From: Pirellulales bacterium | GTDB taxonomy: Bacteria > Planctomycetota > Planctomycetia > Pirellulales > Pirellulaceae | Direction of reading: 5' to 3' | Length of the DNA stretch: 64,000 nucleotides | NCBI GenBank assembly: GCA_022451045.1 | Contig: JAKUOW010000004.1 | Span: 1-64,000, forward strand | Notes under the pieces: generated by a model | Told to the model about the DNA's origin: nothing | Database searches by the model: none | Seen by the model: the letters and a program-made list of their open reading frames with translations, nothing else | In this document: positions 40,743 to 50,847 of the stretch, in pieces | How the letters are laid out: every line of letters starts with the position of its first letter | Position numbering within the stretch: the stretch's first letter is position 1 | Made by a program: the position numbers and the translations under genes

Positions 40743-42419
40743 ATGCGAAAGCTCTTTATTGTTGCCCTGTTTCTCGTTGCCCAGATCTTGGTCGCGACAT
40801 CCGCCGCAAATGCACAGTTTGCACGTAAAGGGCTGATTGATCGTAATGCAGCACGTAATGTTGGATTGGAACGTACCTGGCATTTGCAGGTACCTATGAA
40901 TCCATATGCAAGTGAGATAAAGGATGTCTATGTGCACGTAAGTACGCAGCAGGCTCGCTGGGTTTATGAGGTTCAGCAAGGTCCCAAATCATGGTTCTTT
41001 GCAGACGATCAACTTGATCGGTTTGGGCGGCCCATCGGTAAGAAAGCAGCTGAGATTCTGGCTGCTAATAAGAAAGCCGAGTTAGGCGACGCAGAGATTG
41101 TTGAACATGGTGTACCGACCGTACGTATCGCGCTGCTCACTAATCGAGGCGATGTCACACTAGTTGATGGCGAGACTGGTGCTGTTTTGTGGACGAAAAC
41201 GGTTGGTAACCCGCGACACGCAGCTGTAGGTGTTTGCACGAATGATGAACTGACCGTCGTGCTTACAGGGCTGCGCATGTATGTGATTCGCAATTCAGAT
41301 GGTCATGTAATTACCGAGAAGATTACCAAGGGAGTTGCAGGTGCTAGCCCAGTGATCACCGAGCGTCGAACAGCACTAACATTTAACTACGAAGCAAACC
41401 GGGATGGCGAGAATTCCTATTCAATGATTTATGTTCCAACGATTGAAAATCGGATGGATCTATACGATCTGGATAAGGAAATTAAAACCGGTGGACCCGA
41501 CGCATTGGCTTCCTATCCAAAAGGTCTACCTGGATTTGGCCGTGGTCTGATGCAACCAACGCTTGGCTCTACGTCGGTTGCATGGCCTACCGATCAAGGC
41601 ATCGTATATGTCGCAAATCTTGTAACAAATAATGTGGATCGTCAGCTTAGGACGCTCGGTACTATCACTTCACCGGTGGCTTATATCCCAGGCGTAAGAA
41701 GGTTCTTAACGGCTTCAAGTGATGGTTACGTATATTGCTTTAGAGAAGATGATCCCGATGACATGTGGCGAAGTAGCATTGGTGAACCAATTTATCGCGA
41801 ACCAATTCTTGTAGATGGTAATGCGTATGTAGTTACACGTGGTCACAAGTTGCATCAACTGGATCTGTCGACAGGCGCTGAAAAGTGGATCGTACCAAAT
41901 GTAGAACGGGTAATCTCAATCAGCGACAACCGCATTTACTGCGTTCAGGTTGGCGGTAATCTGATGGTACTGGATGAAAATCAGGGTACACCTCTGCGTA
42001 CAGTTCCGATGCAGTCTGTCGACTTTACTTTTCTGAATACGATGACTGATCGGATGTATATCGGAACCAAAGATGGATTGCTTCAGTGTGTACGTGAACT
42101 GAATCAGACTTTTCCGGTTGTTCATACCAAGGCATCAGAATCTGCTGTCGCCGACGCCGCTGCGGCTGATGCCAATGCAGCAGATGATCAGCCAAAAGAA
42201 AATCCATTTGCACCGAAGCCAGCCCCAATGCCAAACGCTGGTAATGCAAATCCATTTGGAAAGCCTGCCAACAATAATAACGGCGGCGGTAATGCCAATC
42301 CGTTCGGGCCGCCTGCTAATGGCGGCGGCAATGCAGGTGGCAATAACGCAAATCCGTTTGGGCAACCTGCGAACGGTGGTGCTAAACCAGGTGCCAACCC
42401 ATTTGCTCCTCCTAAATAG
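40743..42419 (+). CDS. exported PQQ/WD-like beta-propeller protein with NPF-repeat C-terminal tail
   Basis: Signal peptide MRKLFIVALFLVAQILVATSAANA; blades such as LVDGETGAVLWTKTVG, HQLDLSTGAEKWIVP, MVLDENQGTPLRTVP; Asn/Gly/Pro tail with five NPF units. Confidence 0.8.
   Translation: MRKLFIVALFLVAQILVATSAANAQFARKGLIDRNAARNVGLERTWHLQVPMNPYASEIKDVYVHVSTQQARWVYEVQQGPKSWFFADDQLDRFGRPIGKKAAEILAANKKAELGDAEIVEHGVPTVRIALLTNRGDVTLVDGETGAVLWTKTVGNPRHAAVGVCTNDELTVVLTGLRMYVIRNSDGHVITEKITKGVAGASPVITERRTALTFNYEANRDGENSYSMIYVPTIENRMDLYDLDKEIKTGGPDALASYPKGLPGFGRGLMQPTLGSTSVAWPTDQGIVYVANLVTNNVDRQLRTLGTITSPVAYIPGVRRFLTASSDGYVYCFREDDPDDMWRSSIGEPIYREPILVDGNAYVVTRGHKLHQLDLSTGAEKWIVPNVERVISISDNRIYCVQVGGNLMVLDENQGTPLRTVPMQSVDFTFLNTMTDRMYIGTKDGLLQCVRELNQTFPVVHTKASESAVADAAAADANAADDQPKENPFAPKPAPMPNAGNANPFGKPANNNNGGGNANPFGPPANGGGNAGGNNANPFGQPANGGAKPGANPFAPPK
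42201..42416 (+). repeat. imperfect coding repeat encoding NPF(G/A)xPAN units
   Basis: NPFAPKPAP, NPFGKPAN, NPFGPPAN, NPFGQPAN, NPFAPPK read directly from the frame. Confidence 0.85.
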
Positions 42420-42619
42420 TGCACGCGTCTAAATACCAGTGACAAAACAATTCTGCTAGATGCGGAATTGCTCTATTTGATTGATGCCGTCTGATTAACA
42501 GACCTCGTGAAAACCGTTATTCTGTTAGCTGTTTACGGCAGGTGTTAGTAGTTTACTTATTCACTAATAACCAGCTTGCGATCAATGCAGGATTTTAAGA
42601 GCAAGGGTTTGTCACAACC

Positions 42620-44215
42620 ATGAGTTCACCACCAGTTAAACGAGCACTGATTAGTGTTAGCGACAAAGAAGGACTTTCAGAATTCGCAGCCGGATTGGTA
42701 GAGGTTGGCGTGGAAATCTATAGCACCGGTGGTACGCGACGCCATCTGGAAGAATCCGGGCTTTCCATCAAGGATGTTGCGGAGTACACCGGGTTTCCCG
42801 AAATGATGGATGGTCGCGTTAAGACACTCCACCCGCGAATATTTGCTGGGCTACTTTGCAGATTTGATCGAGAAGACGATATGCAGTCGCTCGCTGAACA
42901 TGACATCAGTACATTCGAGTTAATCGTTGTGAATCTGTATCCTTTCCAGCAGACTATCGCACGCGAAGGTGTAACCCAGGCTGAAGCGATCGAGCAAATT
43001 GATATCGGTGGCCCTAGCCTTGTACGTGCTGCCGCAAAGAATCATAAGTTTGTAAATATCGTGACCGACAAAGGCCAGTACGACCGCGTGCTCTCAGAGA
43101 TCAAGGACAATGGCACTACTTCGTTTGAAACACGTTTTGCATTGGCCAGCGATGCTTTTGCAATGACGGCTGATTACGATGCTGCTATCTCGAATTACTT
43201 CATTAGTAAAAGCGGTACTGCGGAGTCATCGGTAGAGAGTAGTGATGATGCTTTTGCTGATACGATTTCTGTTGAACTGAAACGATCCGCGGTCTTACGA
43301 TACGGAGAGAACCCACATCAAAAAGCAGCTGTGTACGAACAGCTTGGTATTTCAGGACCAAGTCTTGTGCGAGCTAAACAGCTTAATGGTAAGGAACTTT
43401 CATATAACAATTTGTTGGATTTGGACGCTGCATATAACATTGCGCAATCTTACACCGACCCCGCCGTCTCGGTCATTAAACATAATAATCCTTGCGGAGC
43501 AGCGGTCGCTGACAACATTGCTGAGGCCACCAAAAATGCAATGGCAGGTGATCCGCTTAGCGCATTTGGCTCAGTGCTTGGGTTTAATCAGCAAGTAGAT
43601 GAAGCAGCGGCTGAAGTGCTGGCAGAACCAGGTTTGTTCATCGAAGCGATCGCAGCCCCTTCCTTTAGTAGTGCTGCGGTAGAGATTCTTACCACGCGTC
43701 CAAAATGGAAAGCAAATGTACGATTAATGGAAATGGGAGATGGCCGACTGTCTGCTGGTGATGGGCAATTGAGGCAAATTGCCGGCGCACTGCTGCTACA
43801 GGACGGTGATACACTTGCCGATGCTTATGACGAATGGCAAGTTGTTACGGAAGCACAACTGGATGAATCTCTCGAGGGTGAACTACGCTTTGCCTGGCAA
43901 ATCGTCCGGCACATTAAGTCCAATGCCATTGCAATCTGTCGCAATCGATCTCTTGTGGGCGCAGGGGCTGGCCAAATGAGCCGGGTGGATTCGGTTGAAA
44001 TCTCCATTCGTAAGGCCGGCGATCGGGTGCAAGGTGCCGTGTTGTCGTCAGATGCATTCTTTCCCTTTCCCGATTCCATCCATGCCGCAGCCGATGCTGG
44101 TATTGCAGCAATCATCCAGCCCGGTGGTTCGAGAAGAGATGATGAAGTGATTGCAGCTTGTAACGAACGTGGTATTCCAATGGTATTCACCGGACGACGC
44201 CACTTTAAACACTAG
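42620..44215 (+). CDS. purH: bifunctional AICAR formyltransferase/IMP cyclohydrolase
   Basis: RALISVSDKEGLSEFA, STGGTRRHLEESG, FPEMMDGRVKTLHPR, RYGENPHQKAA, IKHNNPCGAAV, DAFFPFPDS. Confidence 0.97.
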   Translation: MSSPPVKRALISVSDKEGLSEFAAGLVEVGVEIYSTGGTRRHLEESGLSIKDVAEYTGFPEMMDGRVKTLHPRIFAGLLCRFDREDDMQSLAEHDISTFELIVVNLYPFQQTIAREGVTQAEAIEQIDIGGPSLVRAAAKNHKFVNIVTDKGQYDRVLSEIKDNGTTSFETRFALASDAFAMTADYDAAISNYFISKSGTAESSVESSDDAFADTISVELKRSAVLRYGENPHQKAAVYEQLGISGPSLVRAKQLNGKELSYNNLLDLDAAYNIAQSYTDPAVSVIKHNNPCGAAVADNIAEATKNAMAGDPLSAFGSVLGFNQQVDEAAAEVLAEPGLFIEAIAAPSFSSAAVEILTTRPKWKANVRLMEMGDGRLSAGDGQLRQIAGALLLQDGDTLADAYDEWQVVTEAQLDESLEGELRFAWQIVRHIKSNAIAICRNRSLVGAGAGQMSRVDSVEISIRKAGDRVQGAVLSSDAFFPFPDSIHAAADAGIAAIIQPGGSRRDDEVIAACNERGIPMVFTGRRHFKH

Positions 44216-44243
44216 TCAATCTTCAGTTGAGTGACCGCGAATC

Positions 44244-45191
44244 ATGCCGGATAGAACACCTGGGTTTCTGGCGTGGAGTCTTCAGCGGCAATGTGAGTTG
44301 CGGGAATTTGATGGCTGGGATGATCCGCTGCAAATAGAGCGAGCGTTGCGTCCCGTGAGGGCGATCCGTAGGGCTCAGCTTGAATCGCGCATTGATGGTG
44401 ACATTTGCATCCAACCATTTTCTGAATTGGAATCTATCCAAATTACGGATGTGATGGGATTTCGAGTGAGTGAAGCCCTTGAGTTTTATGGTGGCGACGT
44501 ATCAGCGTCTTGTAACGCTTGTCCGGCCAATGCTTTTCTGTCTACCGATCCCGGAGCAATGGCAGGTTGTTATGGCTTTGTAACGGAAAACGGAATTGAT
44601 CCAGATGATTGGAGCGGGTCATCACCGATCGTGAAAAAAAGCATCTCAGAGCTCGCCCAGCCGTTCTTAGATCAACATTCACTAGAACGGTCAGAATTGG
44701 GGTTTTTCGAAACAGAACCATCTTGGCATGGACTCTGGATGAAACCCATTGGATCACATAAGCAATTGATGTTCCTTCGATTGGTACTGGAATCTGTACT
44801 TGAGTGTCAGCACCAGTTAGTTGGGTTTGTTCCTTCGTGTTGGCAGTATTTTCATCAGGCAATTAGCAATGCAATAAAGAACGACCTGATGTTACGCGTG
44901 GATGTGTATCCGTCTGGAGAAGTCGTCGAAAACAATTGGTTTGTAGATAGCCATTGTCCGCGATGTAAGATCTCAGATGGCAAATCAGAGGGCTCCCCAT
45001 TAAAGAACTGCACCGTGTGTGGGTATGATGGCACTAAGGAACCGAGGCGTAAGCGATTTGTAAGGGGTAAGAGACCCTATTGGGAGATCGTGAGGTTTCT
45101 TGGGATCGAGCAAACCAGAGAACTACTTAGTAGGTATAAAACGGAACGTGGTCTAATGACCGAATTCGTCGAATCAGAAGATGACAGCTGA
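44244..45191 (+). CDS. hypothetical protein with CxxC/CxxCG zinc ribbon-like C-terminal region
   Basis: SCNACPANAF; CPRCKISDGKSEGSPLKNCTVCGYDG; overlaps trpC start by 11 bp. Confidence 0.7.
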   Translation: MPDRTPGFLAWSLQRQCELREFDGWDDPLQIERALRPVRAIRRAQLESRIDGDICIQPFSELESIQITDVMGFRVSEALEFYGGDVSASCNACPANAFLSTDPGAMAGCYGFVTENGIDPDDWSGSSPIVKKSISELAQPFLDQHSLERSELGFFETEPSWHGLWMKPIGSHKQLMFLRLVLESVLECQHQLVGFVPSCWQYFHQAISNAIKNDLMLRVDVYPSGEVVENNWFVDSHCPRCKISDGKSEGSPLKNCTVCGYDGTKEPRRKRFVRGKRPYWEIVRFLGIEQTRELLSRYKTERGLMTEFVESEDDS

Positions 45192-45975
45192 AACAAACAT
45201 TTTGGATAAGATAGTTCAGAGGAAGCGACAGGAAATCGCTGAAGCGAAGGAGGCGATTTCCGAGGCGTACTTAGAGGAACGAATTCCCGATGCTCCGGCT
45301 CCACGTGATTTTTTCGAAGCCCTGGACCACTCCGGTGAAATTAGCCTGATAGCGGAAGTAAAGAAAGCTAGCCCATCGGCGGGGATTATTCGAGCAGACT
45401 TTGATCCGGTTAATATTGCACAGTGTTATGAGGCCAATGGGGCGCGATGTATAAGTGTCCTGACAGACCAATATTTTTTTCAAGGCAGCCTGGAGTTTCT
45501 GACTAGCGTCCGATCAAACGTTTCGATTCCAGTACTACGTAAAGATTTTATTCTGGATTCATACCAACTACTCGAAGCCCGTTGTGCTGGTGCTGATGCT
45601 GTTTTGTTGATTGCCGAATGCCTCACCGATTGTGATCTTCGAAAGTTGCACAATGAAACGTTGGAGTTGGGGATGACGCCATTGGTGGAGTTTTACGAAC
45701 CTGACAACTTGAGTCGTGTCCTCGAAGCAGGTGCCACGTTGGTTGGTGTTAATAATCGGGACCTCAAGACCTTCGTAACAGATTTAGAGCATACCGTACG
45801 CATGCGGCATCAAATCCCTGACGATGTATTACTGGTCGGCGAAAGTGGAATTCATGGGTACGATGACGCCGAGATGCTCCGATCCAATGGTGTAAATGCA
45901 ATGCTCGTCGGCGAACATTTAATGAGGCCAACAGATATCGGCGCGGCTGTACGCAGTTTGCTCGGTAAGGACTAA
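45181..45975 (+). CDS. trpC: indole-3-glycerol phosphate synthase
   Basis: LIAEVKKASPSAGIIRADFDP, VLTDQYFFQGSLEFL, LRKDFILDSYQ, VGVNNRDLKTF, VGESGI. Confidence 0.97.
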   Translation: MTAETNILDKIVQRKRQEIAEAKEAISEAYLEERIPDAPAPRDFFEALDHSGEISLIAEVKKASPSAGIIRADFDPVNIAQCYEANGARCISVLTDQYFFQGSLEFLTSVRSNVSIPVLRKDFILDSYQLLEARCAGADAVLLIAECLTDCDLRKLHNETLELGMTPLVEFYEPDNLSRVLEAGATLVGVNNRDLKTFVTDLEHTVRMRHQIPDDVLLVGESGIHGYDDAEMLRSNGVNAMLVGEHLMRPTDIGAAVRSLLGKD

Positions 45976-45983
45976 GCGGTAGA

Positions 45984-46880
45984 TCAGATGATGAGCCGTG
46001 CACAGCACCCGGATGGTAATCCACGACCATCACTCGCGATAATCTCCATGTCATGCGCTTGAGTGTTACCACCACAATGGCCAACCATGATTTGCGAGAG
46101 ATATGCTTGTAACTCTGCCGGGCCGACTCCCGGTGAATGGCAAGACAGCAATATGAAATGTGATTCAGGGATCAGAATCTGTTTACACAACTCAAGAAGT
46201 TCAGGTAATTGCTGAATCTTCCACACCTGCCCCTTAGGGCCATGACCATATGATGGCGGATCAAGGATGATACCGTGATAAGTATTTCCTCTCTTCGCTT
46301 CCCGTTGGCAGAATAACATCGCGTCTTCAGCGATCCATCGAATGGGTGCATCATCCAGGCTGGAGTAATCAGCGTTGTTTCTTGCCCACTGCACAACATT
46401 TTTTGCAGAGTCGATATGTACCACGCTCGCTCCGGCTTTGGCAGCCGCCATCGTACTCCCACCCGTGTAGGCGAATAGATTCAGTACACGAATTTCGCCG
46501 GAGTCGCGTCTTGCCTGACGAGCCACCTGCTCCGCGATCCACAACCAGTTTTGAGATTGTTCGACAAATACTCCCACGTGACCAAACGGTGTGACCTTCA
46601 ACTGAAAACTGAACTGAGCATTGAACGAAAGCGGCCATTCCGAAAGGCCGGATCCATCTGGATTAAGATTTTCAGCAAGCGAAGGGTTTATTGCTTTCCA
46701 TTCACCCGCTTGATCGTTGATTCGTTGATAAATCAGATCAGCATCGCTCCAGCGATCGGGGTTAGTGGGAGAAGTAAATTCTGCGGGTGGAGATGGGCGA
46801 TTGATAATCAAATCCCCAAAGCGTTCGAGCTTTCTCCCTTCGCCAAAGTCGAGAAGTTCGTACTGGTCAGGACTAAACAT
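45984..46880 (-). CDS. class I SAM-dependent methyltransferase, RlmI/RlmK-like
   Basis: VLNLFAYTGGSTMAAAKAGASVVHIDSAKN, IILDPPSYGHG. Confidence 0.9.
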   Translation of the reverse strand: MFSPDQYELLDFGEGRKLERFGDLIINRPSPPAEFTSPTNPDRWSDADLIYQRINDQAGEWKAINPSLAENLNPDGSGLSEWPLSFNAQFSFQLKVTPFGHVGVFVEQSQNWLWIAEQVARQARRDSGEIRVLNLFAYTGGSTMAAAKAGASVVHIDSAKNVVQWARNNADYSSLDDAPIRWIAEDAMLFCQREAKRGNTYHGIILDPPSYGHGPKGQVWKIQQLPELLELCKQILIPESHFILLSCHSPGVGPAELQAYLSQIMVGHCGGNTQAHDMEIIASDGRGLPSGCCARLII

Positions 46881-46915
46881 CGATCATCCGATACAGAGAC
46901 AGGCAACTGAAAGAA

Positions 46916-47980
46916 TTATGCTGCGTGTGATTTTTTAGGTAAGTGCAGGCGATTGGAGAGCACTTCGTCACATGCGTTGGTCACCATTTCCACCGTGATT
47001 GCACACATGGCTGTATTGGGACCTCGTCTTCGCTCCTTACCTGTTCCATCTTGATAGAAAGCCTGTACGCTCACGTGTTGCTCGCCGTACGGACCACAAT
47101 CACTAGGCATCGTTGGTCCATACATGCCAATGCACGGAGTGCCAACCGCTGCAGCCATGTGTAGCGGGCCAGTATCACTGCCGACAAACAAACATCCTTT
47201 TCGCAGCATAGCTGCCAGCTGAGGAAGAGTTGTGGACGGCGCAAGCTCACAGTGACCGTCTGATTTGCTGCTGATCAGTTCGGCCCACTCTTTTTCCTCG
47301 CCACCAGCCCAAACGACGACGGACGGTAGATTGAATTGCGTTCCGATGAACTTTGCCACGTCAGTATACCGTTCTGCGGGCCAGACTTTGGATGGCCAAC
47401 CAGCCCCGGGATTGAGAACCACAAATGGTTCGCGAACTCCAGCGGACAATAGATAGTCTGCAACAAACTGCTCTGCATCGGCATCACGTGGGAAGCTGAA
47501 TTGAGCCGTTGGAGATGTGATTCCGAGAGGCTTGAGCAACTGCAGGTATGCGTCGACAACGTGATCAGCCGTCCGTTTAATGCGTATGTTATTCAAGACA
47601 GGTGCAAGTTCTCGTCCCTGACCACGTGCAAAACCAACGCGACTCTTACATCCAGATAACCAGCCACCCATTGCACTCTTTGTTAGGCTTTGTGCATCGA
47701 TCGTCCAGTCAAAGTTCTTTTGGCGTAATTGCTTTCTCAGCTTAAGAACCTCCCTGGGTGACTTCAGCCAACCTTTGGGTACTTTTATTACTTCATCAAC
47801 TGCGGGATGGTTATGTAGAAACGGCGCTCCCGCACCTTGTGTCATCCATGCGATGTAGGCATTTGGAAAAGCCTCACGAATGGCGCAAGCTACAGGCATT
47901 GTCAAAATGCAATCGCCGATGGCACTGAGCCGCGTAATTAGAATTCTGGGAGATTGGTTAGCATCCATGCCTTGAGCCAT
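46916..47980 (-). CDS. glycosyltransferase family 9 (heptosyltransferase-like)
   Basis: ILITRLSAIGDCILTMPVACAIREAFPNAYIAWMT, GAGWPSKVWPAERY, LFVGSDTGPLHMAAAVGTPCIGMYGPT. Confidence 0.93.
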   Translation of the reverse strand: MAQGMDANQSPRILITRLSAIGDCILTMPVACAIREAFPNAYIAWMTQGAGAPFLHNHPAVDEVIKVPKGWLKSPREVLKLRKQLRQKNFDWTIDAQSLTKSAMGGWLSGCKSRVGFARGQGRELAPVLNNIRIKRTADHVVDAYLQLLKPLGITSPTAQFSFPRDADAEQFVADYLLSAGVREPFVVLNPGAGWPSKVWPAERYTDVAKFIGTQFNLPSVVVWAGGEEKEWAELISSKSDGHCELAPSTTLPQLAAMLRKGCLFVGSDTGPLHMAAAVGTPCIGMYGPTMPSDCGPYGEQHVSVQAFYQDGTGKERRRGPNTAMCAITVEMVTNACDEVLSNRLHLPKKSHAA

Positions 47981-48027
47981 TCTCGTCTTACCTCAAACTC
48001 TGACGATAGTAGTACCAGATTAGGTCT

Positions 48028-48891
48028 CTATTTAATTGGCTTCGCATCCGGGTTTTCGGGTAACGTTCCAGGTTCACCATCGACAGGTGCTTCCGTGGTA
48101 TGTCCCGCTGGAATCACGGATTGCGAATGTGGTTCCGGTGGGTTGATAAAGGTGAATTCATCCTGAATCTTGATTTCTTCATCTTCATCTTTACTTGATT
48201 TTGGCCTAAACCACTCTGCTATGGGAATAGAGATTCGTGAACCAGCGAATCTGGTACCCTCATGGATCGTACCCCACTGGAATGGACCGGCTCCGAATAC
48301 CCATGCATCGTTAGCAGTACTTCGGGCAAATTCGACGCCGGACTGCCAGACAGGTTCTTTTTCATCCTTGCCGTATATGAACACGGCGATCTTAGCTACA
48401 CCGGATTGACCATGACGTTTAGCAAAGGAGATCTCAGGGATCGCCGGTAGGCTCGGTGTTGATGTGATAATGGATGCAGCCGTTGTGATCGCATTATTAG
48501 CGGGTATACCGTAGGTGACATCGTGGCTGTCACTACCAAGAGCACCGACACGTGCTTCTATGATATACGTGGCATCATCCTTAGCCTCTTGAACTTGACA
48601 ACCGTGTGCGAAGAGCTGCTGACGAATAGAACTAACAATGTAATTGGCGTTTACAAAGCCGAATCCTTTGACAGCCGTGATGTACTGGGTGTCCAAAAAT
48701 ACTGGCTCACCGGCGATGACCGAAAAATCCATTTTTCCAATAGTCATGTCAACAGCATTGGATATCAGCAATTGTTCGGTTGCCGTCTTAACCTTGGTCG
48801 TACCACAACCAGTCAAAGATACCATGTAACAGCAGATTAAGGCTGTCATGGTCATTCTGCGGGCAGGCGAATTGCAGAGCTTATGCATCAA
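48028..48891 (-). CDS. hypothetical lipoprotein (possibly DUF6655-like)
   Basis: Signal peptide with lipobox LTGC; AVKGFGFVNANYIVSSIRQQLFAHG; family name from memory only. Confidence 0.65.
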   Translation of the reverse strand: MMHKLCNSPARRMTMTALICCYMVSLTGCGTTKVKTATEQLLISNAVDMTIGKMDFSVIAGEPVFLDTQYITAVKGFGFVNANYIVSSIRQQLFAHGCQVQEAKDDATYIIEARVGALGSDSHDVTYGIPANNAITTAASIITSTPSLPAIPEISFAKRHGQSGVAKIAVFIYGKDEKEPVWQSGVEFARSTANDAWVFGAGPFQWGTIHEGTRFAGSRISIPIAEWFRPKSSKDEDEEIKIQDEFTFINPPEPHSQSVIPAGHTTEAPVDGEPGTLPENPDAKPIK

Positions 48892-49140
48892 AGCACTTAC
48901 TCACTCATTACGGATTGACCCCCCCGTAGTTAACTCTATTGAAAACCCTGCAAGAAATGGCTGCGATCAGCGCATACCCCTTACTGAGAATTCGGGTGGG
49001 GAGTATAGCAAAATCAGGAATAACCGTCCTATATCAAATAGCAGGGAATTCAGGTTAAGACTGTTGACCCATGACACATGTGCGGTCGTCGGATAAAATG
49101 CAGCAGCAAACCAGCATAACGAACTTCGGGGGAAGTATTT

Positions 49141-50022
49141 GTGTCTGCAGAAATCATGGATGGCAAAGCGATCGCTTCTGAGATCCAGAAAGAAATAGCG
49201 CAGGAAGTCGAACAGTTTACTTCAGAAACTGGAGTTACACCGTGTCTGGCAGCTGTGCTTGTCGGAGATGACCCGGCCAGTCAGGTTTACGTTCGTAATA
49301 AGGAGCGTGCCTGTGAACGCGTTGGTATCGCGAGTCAACTTCACCGTTTGTCACCGGAAACGACTCAACAAGAACTGCTTTCTCTGGTAAACGACTTGAA
49401 TAATGACACGTCAGTTCACGGGATACTTGTGCAACTGCCATTGCCATCACATCTGGATGAAACGAGTGTGTTGGACACCGTTAATCCTCTAAAAGATGTT
49501 GATGCGTTTCATCCTGAAAACGTAGGGCTGATTTCACAAGGGCGGCCAAGGTTTTTGCCGTGCACACCACACGGTGTTCAACAGATCATTGATCGTTGTG
49601 GTATAGAGCTTTCCGGCAAACACGTTGTCGTTGTGGGGCGAAGTGAAATTGTGGGTAAGCCGATGGCGATGATCCTTCTAAACCGCGACAGTTCACGCGG
49701 ACCGCAGGCGGCAAATGCTACAGTAACTGTGTGCCATTCACGGACAGCTAATCTTACTGAAGTTGCCAGAACTGCAGACGTACTGGTAGCCGCTATAGGT
49801 AAACCACAATTTATTACCGCTGACATGATCAAACCTGGTGCCGTTGTAGTTGATGTTGGGATTAACCGAGTCGAATCGGGATTGGTCGGAGACGTCGATT
49901 TTGGGCCGGTTAGTGAGGTGGCCTCTAACATTACGCCAGTGCCCGGTGGTGTTGGCCCATTAACGGTCACTATGTTGCTATACAACACTCTTACGGGTGC
50001 ACGCCTAGCGCTGGAAACCTAG
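49141..50022 (+). CDS. folD: bifunctional methylenetetrahydrofolate dehydrogenase/cyclohydrolase
   Basis: LAAVLVGDDPASQVYVRNKERACERVGI, GILVQLPLPSHLD, VVVVGRSEIVGKPMAMILL, PVPGGVGPLTVTMLL; GTG start. Confidence 0.97.
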   Translation: MSAEIMDGKAIASEIQKEIAQEVEQFTSETGVTPCLAAVLVGDDPASQVYVRNKERACERVGIASQLHRLSPETTQQELLSLVNDLNNDTSVHGILVQLPLPSHLDETSVLDTVNPLKDVDAFHPENVGLISQGRPRFLPCTPHGVQQIIDRCGIELSGKHVVVVGRSEIVGKPMAMILLNRDSSRGPQAANATVTVCHSRTANLTEVARTADVLVAAIGKPQFITADMIKPGAVVVDVGINRVESGLVGDVDFGPVSEVASNITPVPGGVGPLTVTMLLYNTLTGARLALET

Positions 50023-50040
50023 ATCCCAATGGCAGGTTAA

Positions 50041-50841
50041 ATGGAAATCTCCAGCACGCAAAACCAACGAATCAAAGATGCGGCCAGACTGCGAGAAAAA
50101 CGTGGTCGTCAGACTCAATCTCGATTCATTATTGATGGCGGCAGAGAAATCCTGCGCGCAATCAATTCGGGGTGGGAAATTGAAGAGTTATTTGTCTGTC
50201 CAGACTGGTGCGAGCGTGATGATCGGCAGGAGTTTCTTCAACAACTCGGCGAGATTAGCCAGCGAATAGACGTTTCAACGGACGTCATGGAGAAACTGAG
50301 CTTTGGCCAGCGTCAGGAAGGCATGGTGGCAACAGCTTGTTATAAACCGATACCGAGCATAACCGACCTGTCCTCATCCAGTACGTTGGTGGCCGTCCTG
50401 GAAGGAATTGAAAAGCCTGGGAATCTCGGTGCTCTTATGCGATCAGCTGATGCAACAGGCGTCGATGCAATTATTCTGGCTGACGCGCACACGGATATAT
50501 TTAATCCGAATGCTATTAGGGCAAGTGCCGGCACGGTGTTTTCAGTACCGATCTATAGCGGCACGTCTACCGATGTGCTCGATGAGTTGGAGAAACGTAA
50601 CTTTCAAATACTGGCGACTCACGTGACAGCGACTGTTACCTATACAGATGCAGATCTAACGAAGCCAACAGCCATTGCATTAGGTACTGAGGCAACAGGG
50701 TTGTCGGACCACTGGATTGACGATCGTGTCGAGTCCATAAAGCTACCGATGCATGGAATTGCTGATAGCCTTAATGTGTCGGCAACAGCTACCGTCCTGT
50801 TTTACGAAGCCCTGCGTCAAAGACGTTGTTCGACTACATAG
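50041..50841 (+). CDS. TrmH/SpoU family RNA methyltransferase
   Basis: VLEGIEKPGNLGALMRSADATGVDAIIL, ALGTEATGLSDHWID, IKLPMHGIADSLNVSATATVLFYEALRQR. Confidence 0.95.
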   Translation: MEISSTQNQRIKDAARLREKRGRQTQSRFIIDGGREILRAINSGWEIEELFVCPDWCERDDRQEFLQQLGEISQRIDVSTDVMEKLSFGQRQEGMVATACYKPIPSITDLSSSSTLVAVLEGIEKPGNLGALMRSADATGVDAIILADAHTDIFNPNAIRASAGTVFSVPIYSGTSTDVLDELEKRNFQILATHVTATVTYTDADLTKPTAIALGTEATGLSDHWIDDRVESIKLPMHGIADSLNVSATATVLFYEALRQRRCSTT

Positions 50842-50847
50842 CCGGGA

